Source of the DNA: Clostridiales bacterium
GTDB lineage: Bacteria; Bacillota; Clostridia; Lachnospirales; Lachnospiraceae
Direction of reading: 5' to 3'
DNA length: 46,150 nucleotides
NCBI GenBank assembly: GCA_021202015.1
Contig: JAJQDV010000020.1
Location: 1-46,150 of the forward strand
The position numbers and the translations under genes are program-made. Below are positions 42,828 to 46,150 of this stretch, piece by piece (the stretch's first letter is position 1; every line of letters starts with the position of its first letter). The notes under the pieces were generated by a model. That model had not been told where the DNA came from. It searched no databases and was given only the letters and a program-made list of their open reading frames with translations.

Positions 42828-44150
42828 ATGAAAATATTATTTATTTCTCTGGGATGTGACAAGAATCTTGTCGATTCCGAGTATATGCTCGGAAAGCTGA
42901 TTCAGCATCAGTATGAGATCACGGACGACGAGGCGGAAGCCGACGCGATCGTGATCAATACATGCTGCTTTATCCACGACGCGAAAAAGGAGAGCATTCA
43001 GACCATTCTGGATATGGCAGCTTACCGCACGGAGGGTTCCTGCATGGCTCTGATCGTATGCGGCTGTCTCGCACAGAGATACCGCGATGAGATCCTCAGC
43101 GAGATCCCGGAGGTCGACGCTGTCCTCGGGACGAATTCCACCGAACATATCCTGGATGCCGTCACACGCGTGCTGGCCGGACAGAAATACGAGGCCTATG
43201 AGCCGCTCGAAGGAATTGAAAAACATACCGAAAAGAGAAGCCTTTCCACAGGCGGGCATTACGCGCACTTAAAGATCGCGGAGGGCTGCGACAAGCGCTG
43301 CACCTACTGCATCATCCCGTCCATTCGCGGTCCTTACAGGAGCGTGCCGATGAACACGCTGCTTACGGAAGCGCGGCAGCTGGCGGAACAGGGTGTGAAG
43401 GAACTGATCCTGGTCGCCCAGGAGACGACGCTGTACGGCATCGATCTGTATGGGAAGAAATCTCTGCATCTGCTTTTGCGTGAGCTGAATAAGATCCCCG
43501 GCCTTCAGTGGATCCGGCTGATGTACTGTTATCCGGAGGAGATCTATGAGGAGCTGATCGAAGCGATCCGGGAGAATGAAAAGGTCTGTCACTATATCGA
43601 CATGCCGATTCAGCACATCAATACGGCCATTTTAAAGAGAATGGGACGTCATACGACCCGGGAGGACCTGATCGCAAAGATCGGGGAGCTGCGGGCAGCA
43701 ATTCCCGATATCGCGCTGCGCACGACGCTGATCACCGGTTTCCCGGGAGAGACGGATGAACAGCACGAGGAGCTGATGGAGTTTATCAATGAGATCGAGT
43801 TTGACCGTCTCGGAACATTTACTTTTTCCGCGGAAGAGGATACGCCGGCAGCCGAATATCCGGATCAGATCGACGAGGATACGATGGAGGCCCGGCAGGC
43901 GGATCTCATGGAGCTTCAGGAAGAGATCATCATCGATAAGAACGAGGATATGATCGGCAGCGAGCTTCTCATTATGATCGAGGGTAAAGTGACCGATGAG
44001 GACGCCTATATCGGCAGGAGCTATCGGGACGCGCCGGATATCGACGGGTATGTCTTTGTCAGCAGCGACCGTGAGCTGATGAGCGGAGAGTTCGCGAAGG
44101 TAAAGATCACGGGCGCTCACGGATACGACCTGATTGGAGAGCTCATCTGA
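42828..44150 (+). CDS. rimO: Ribosomal protein uS12 methylthiotransferase
   Basis: Radical-SAM enzyme that methylthiolates an aspartate of ribosomal protein uS12. The N-terminal cluster cysteines C10, C46 and C80 (FISLGCDKNLVDSEYMLG, NTCCF, CGCLAQ) and the radical-SAM motif C154, C158, C161 (CDKRCTYC) are present, as is a TRAM domain from about residue 370. LGCDKNLVDSE distinguishes RimO from MiaB. 440 residues. It begins 17 bases after rpoZ and is followed by pgsA. Confidence 0.97.
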   Translation: MKILFISLGCDKNLVDSEYMLGKLIQHQYEITDDEAEADAIVINTCCFIHDAKKESIQTILDMAAYRTEGSCMALIVCGCLAQRYRDEILSEIPEVDAVLGTNSTEHILDAVTRVLAGQKYEAYEPLEGIEKHTEKRSLSTGGHYAHLKIAEGCDKRCTYCIIPSIRGPYRSVPMNTLLTEARQLAEQGVKELILVAQETTLYGIDLYGKKSLHLLLRELNKIPGLQWIRLMYCYPEEIYEELIEAIRENEKVCHYIDMPIQHINTAILKRMGRHTTREDLIAKIGELRAAIPDIALRTTLITGFPGETDEQHEELMEFINEIEFDRLGTFTFSAEEDTPAAEYPDQIDEDTMEARQADLMELQEEIIIDKNEDMIGSELLIMIEGKVTDEDAYIGRSYRDAPDIDGYVFVSSDRELMSGEFAKVKITGAHGYDLIGELI

Positions 44151-44170
44151 ACGGATATTAGGAGAAAATC

Positions 44171-44737
44171 ATGAATTTACCGAATAAATTAACCATGTTT
44201 CGCGTGATCCTGATTCCTTTTTTTGTATTTTTCCTTCTGACGGATATCGAATTGGGACGGGTGGCCCCCATACTGGCGCTGATCATTTTTATCGTCGCCA
44301 GCCTGACGGATATGCTGGACGGAAAAATTGCCAGGAAATATAACCTGGTCACAAATTTCGGGAAGTTTATGGATCCGCTCGCGGACAAGCTCCTTGTCTG
44401 CTCCGCGATGATCTGTCTGATCGAACTGGACAGAATCCCTTCCTGGATCGTGATCATCATCATCGCGCGTGAATTTATCATCAGCGGATTCCGCCTGATC
44501 GCCGCGGATCATCAGATCGTGATCGCGGCAAGCATGTGGGGAAAGTTCAAGACGACGTTTCAGATGGCGGCGATCATACTGCTGATACTGAACTGCGCCT
44601 GCTCCTTGAGAATCGGGAATGTGGACGTTATTTATGTGCTGGCACAGATTGCCCTGTACGCCGCGCTTGTGCTGACAGTCATCTCCCTGATCGATTACCT
44701 CGTAAAAAACCGGGCTGTCCTAAAGGAGCAGGACTGA
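44171..44737 (+). CDS. pgsA: CDP-diacylglycerol-glycerol-3-phosphate phosphatidyltransferase
   Basis: Membrane enzyme making phosphatidylglycerol phosphate. The CDP-alcohol phosphotransferase motif with D47, D50-G51, A54-R55, G64, D68 and D72 is complete (DMLDGKIARKYNLVTNFGKFMDPLAD). It has several hydrophobic helices and 188 residues. AGGAG is present before the ATG. The rimO-pgsA order is common in Firmicutes; the cinA-recA genes that often follow are absent, replaced by rsmD. Confidence 0.96.
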   Translation: MNLPNKLTMFRVILIPFFVFFLLTDIELGRVAPILALIIFIVASLTDMLDGKIARKYNLVTNFGKFMDPLADKLLVCSAMICLIELDRIPSWIVIIIIAREFIISGFRLIAADHQIVIAASMWGKFKTTFQMAAIILLILNCACSLRIGNVDVIYVLAQIALYAALVLTVISLIDYLVKNRAVLKEQD

Positions 44738-44771
44738 ACGCGGCCGCGGAGACACGGAGCGGACAACGCGA

Positions 44772-44849
44772 ATGAGAAAACTGAATGAAAGTGCAGACTC
44801 TCATTCCGGTCCGGATCGTCTGAACAGCGGCGGAATGGAGATACGATGA
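44772..44849 (+). CDS. Possible 25-residue upstream ORF before rsmD
   Basis: ATG at 44772 opens a 25-residue frame (MRKLNESADSHSGPDRLNSG and five more) whose TGA overlaps the rsmD ATG. The overlap would allow translational coupling. There is no good ribosome site and no recognisable family, so it may be chance. Confidence 0.2.
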   Translation: MRKLNESADSHSGPDRLNSGGMEIR

Positions 44850-45400
44850 GAATTATCGCAGGTACGGCCCGAAGTCTGCCTCTGAAGACCGTAAAAGGAT
44901 CCGACACACGTCCGACGACGGATCGGATCAAAGAGACTTTATTTAATATCATTCAGGACGAGATCCCGGGATCGGCTTTTCTGGATCTCTTCGCGGGGAG
45001 TGGCGGGATCGGCCTGGAGGCGGTCAGCCGCGGCGCGAAAAAGGCCGTGTTTGTGGACAGCAGCCGGAAGGCGGCGGCCTGTATCCGTGAAAATATCGCT
45101 TTTACGAAATTTACGGACTGTTGCGAACTGAAATGCATGGATTTCGCGGCGGCGATCCGCTCGATGGACGGCAGACAGCAATTCGATATTATTTTTATGG
45201 ATCCGCCCTACGGCAAAGGTCTTGCGGCGCAGGCGCTTTCCGGTCTGAGAGATTCGTCATTGTGCCGGGAGGATACGATAATCATTGCGGAGGAATCCAT
45301 ACATTTCAATCCGGAGGAACTGAGCGGAATCGGTTTTGAGATCACCCGGATAAAGAAATATAAAACCAATCAGCATATATTTTTAGGAAAGGAACCCTGA
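44846..45400 (+). CDS. rsmD: 16S rRNA (guanine966-N2)-methyltransferase
   Basis: SAM-dependent methyltransferase for G966 of 16S r[17 protein letters not shown] and [14 protein letters not shown] at the start, [19 protein letters not shown] for SAM binding, and the catalytic DPPY at residues 119-122. 184 residues. The ATG has GGAG 6-9 bases upstream. It precedes coaD, a conserved pairing in Gram-positive bacteria. Confidence 0.96.
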   Translation: MRIIAGTARSLPLKTVKGSDTRPTTDRIKETLFNIIQDEIPGSAFLDLFAGSGGIGLEAVSRGAKKAVFVDSSRKAAACIRENIAFTKFTDCCELKCMDFAAAIRSMDGRQQFDIIFMDPPYGKGLAAQALSGLRDSSLCREDTIIIAEESIHFNPEELSGIGFEITRIKKYKTNQHIFLGKEP

Positions 45401-45416
45401 TTCAAAGTACCGAACA

Positions 45417-45920
45417 ATGAAAAGAGCAATATACCCGGGCAGCTTTGACCCGCCGACATTCGGACATCTGGATATTATTGAGAGATCTGCCAGAATGGTC
45501 GACGAGCTGAACGTGGCCGTTTTAAAAAACAATTCAAAAAATCCGTTGTTTTCTGTCGAAGAACGTGTTAGTATGTTAGAGGAAATGACAGCATGCTTTC
45601 CGAATGTGACAGTCAGTTCTTTTGACGGGCTGACTGCCGATTATGCGAAGAGTATCGGCGCGACCATTGTTGTGAGAGGACTGCGGGCGGTTACGGATTT
45701 TGAATATGAGCTTCAGATCGCTCAGACCAACCATATAGTCAATGAGCAGGTGGACACGATTTTTCTCACGACCAGCCTGCTTTATTCGTATTTAAGCTCA
45801 ACGATCGTGAAGGAGGTCGCCTCCTATGGCGGGGACATCTCCAGATTCGTGCCGGAGCATGTGATGAAGCTGGTATATGAAAAATATGATGATACCGGGG
45901 TCAAAATAAGTGAGATATAA
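45417..45920 (+). CDS. coaD: Phosphopantetheine adenylyltransferase
   Basis: Penultimate step of coenzyme A synthesis: adenylation of 4'-phosphopantetheine. [19 protein letters not shown] contains the GxFDPxxxGH nucleotidyltransferase motif, [21 protein letters not shown] is the substrate loop, and [22 protein letters not shown] is canonical. 167 residues. No ribosome site lies close to the ATG; the nearest purine-rich stretch is about 24 bases upstream, inside rsmD. The stop codon falls in an 11-bp tandem repeat. Confidence 0.96.
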   Translation: MKRAIYPGSFDPPTFGHLDIIERSARMVDELNVAVLKNNSKNPLFSVEERVSMLEEMTACFPNVTVSSFDGLTADYAKSIGATIVVRGLRAVTDFEYELQIAQTNHIVNEQVDTIFLTTSLLYSYLSSTIVKEVASYGGDISRFVPEHVMKLVYEKYDDTGVKISEI

Positions 45921-45940
45921 GTGAGATATAAGTGAGATAA
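45908..45940 (+). repeat. Three-unit 11-bp tandem repeat at the coaD stop
   Basis: Unit AAGTGAGATAT occurs at 45908-45918, 45919-45929 and, with its last base changed, 45930-45940. The coaD TAA is formed by the first unit junction. Confidence 0.9.
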
Positions 45941-46009
45941 GAAATCTCTGATTTCTGTAATCGAACTTATACAACGTAGGAAATCTCTGATTTCTGTAAT
46001 CGAACTTAT
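45941..46009 (+). repeat. Pair of identical 30-bp direct repeats after coaD
   Basis: A 30-base sequence beginning GAAATCTCTGATTTCTG occurs at 45941-45970 and again, without a change, at 45980-46009; nine bases separate the copies. Each contains the hairpin GAAATC-TCT-GATTTC. It directly abuts the 11-bp array. Beyond it (46010-46150) I see no gene; TCATGAAT and ATTCATGA at about 46020-46052 form an inverted repeat. Confidence 0.9.
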
Positions 46010-46150
46010 GGAAAGCTGGTCATGAATGGAGCGCTTGCGGTCAGATTCATGACTCTGGGACCCGCCAATACATGAATAGTTATCCAATGCATTAAAAAAA
46101 CAGCCTGCAAATAAAAAGTCAAGAGAAATATGAAAATTTTTCAAAAACAA

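Noticed and set aside
45941..46009. CRISPR array after coaD
   Set aside because: Only two repeats, with a 9-base spacer and no cas genes nearby.

Overview
The window looks like a chromosomal segment of an anaerobic low-GC-lineage Gram-positive bacterium of the class Clostridia, most likely a Lachnospiraceae-type organism with a moderately high GC content. This rests on gene content and order: AddAB instead of RecBCD, RemA between YicC and Gmk, the rpmE-DUF1385-prmC-prfA block, a SpoIID-family protein, a Clostridia-style 6S RNA, an ATP-type PEP carboxykinase and a giant 2-hydroxyacyl-CoA dehydratase activase fusion typical of strict anaerobes. No phage, plasmid, IS transposase, CRISPR array, rRNA or tRNA gene was recognised.

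Layout. 1-3435: end of the obg-type block (yhbY, nadD, yqeK, rsfS), then lexA with a candidate LexA box and a CsoR-family metal sensor. 3485-7244: two consecutive small-large pairs of isopropylmalate-isomerase/homoaconitase type. 7483-11989: thrC, deoC-cdd, pckA. 12033-12407: promoter, 6S RNA and terminator. 12547-15276: SpoIID-like protein and a YihY membrane protein. 15273-19032: an AT-richer LysR regulator divergent from a large secreted protein with DWDGDG repeats, followed by a compact structured repeat element. 19194-22667: rpmE, DUF1385, prmC, prfA. 22780-23322: a DUF2798-like membrane protein. 23735-25722: leuA, then a stand-alone AraC DNA-binding domain that lies in the -1 frame after a nine-A run at the leuA stop. 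25867-34586: uppP, addB, addA, maf. 34621-40531 (minus strand): a glycosyltransferase, the 1416-residue activase fusion and a MarR regulator. 40729-45920: yicC, remA, gmk, rpoZ, rimO, pgsA, rsmD, coaD.

Most coding content is conserved core metabolism and information processing. LeuA plus the two isomerase pairs point to branched-chain or related 2-oxoacid chain elongation, although the substrate loops of both small subunits differ from the one I associate with isopropylmalate. AddAB and LexA serve recombination and the SOS response.

The least ordinary signal is between the genes. (i) A palindromic repeat built on TAACTG...CAGTTA recurs at 1-139, 1838-1887, 14197-14263 and 20570-20590. (ii) Several genes (csoR, yqeK, leuD2, thrC, coaD) are followed directly by tandem copies of their own 3' end or of a short unit starting at the stop codon. 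(iii) A 134-bp hairpin-rich element with perfect 12-bp inverted ends and flanking 9-bp direct repeats sits after the secreted protein. (iv) A 29-bp sequence is shared by the leaders of yqeK and the SpoIID-like gene. Coordinates and motifs were read by eye; family names come from recognition of conserved motifs, not from database searches.
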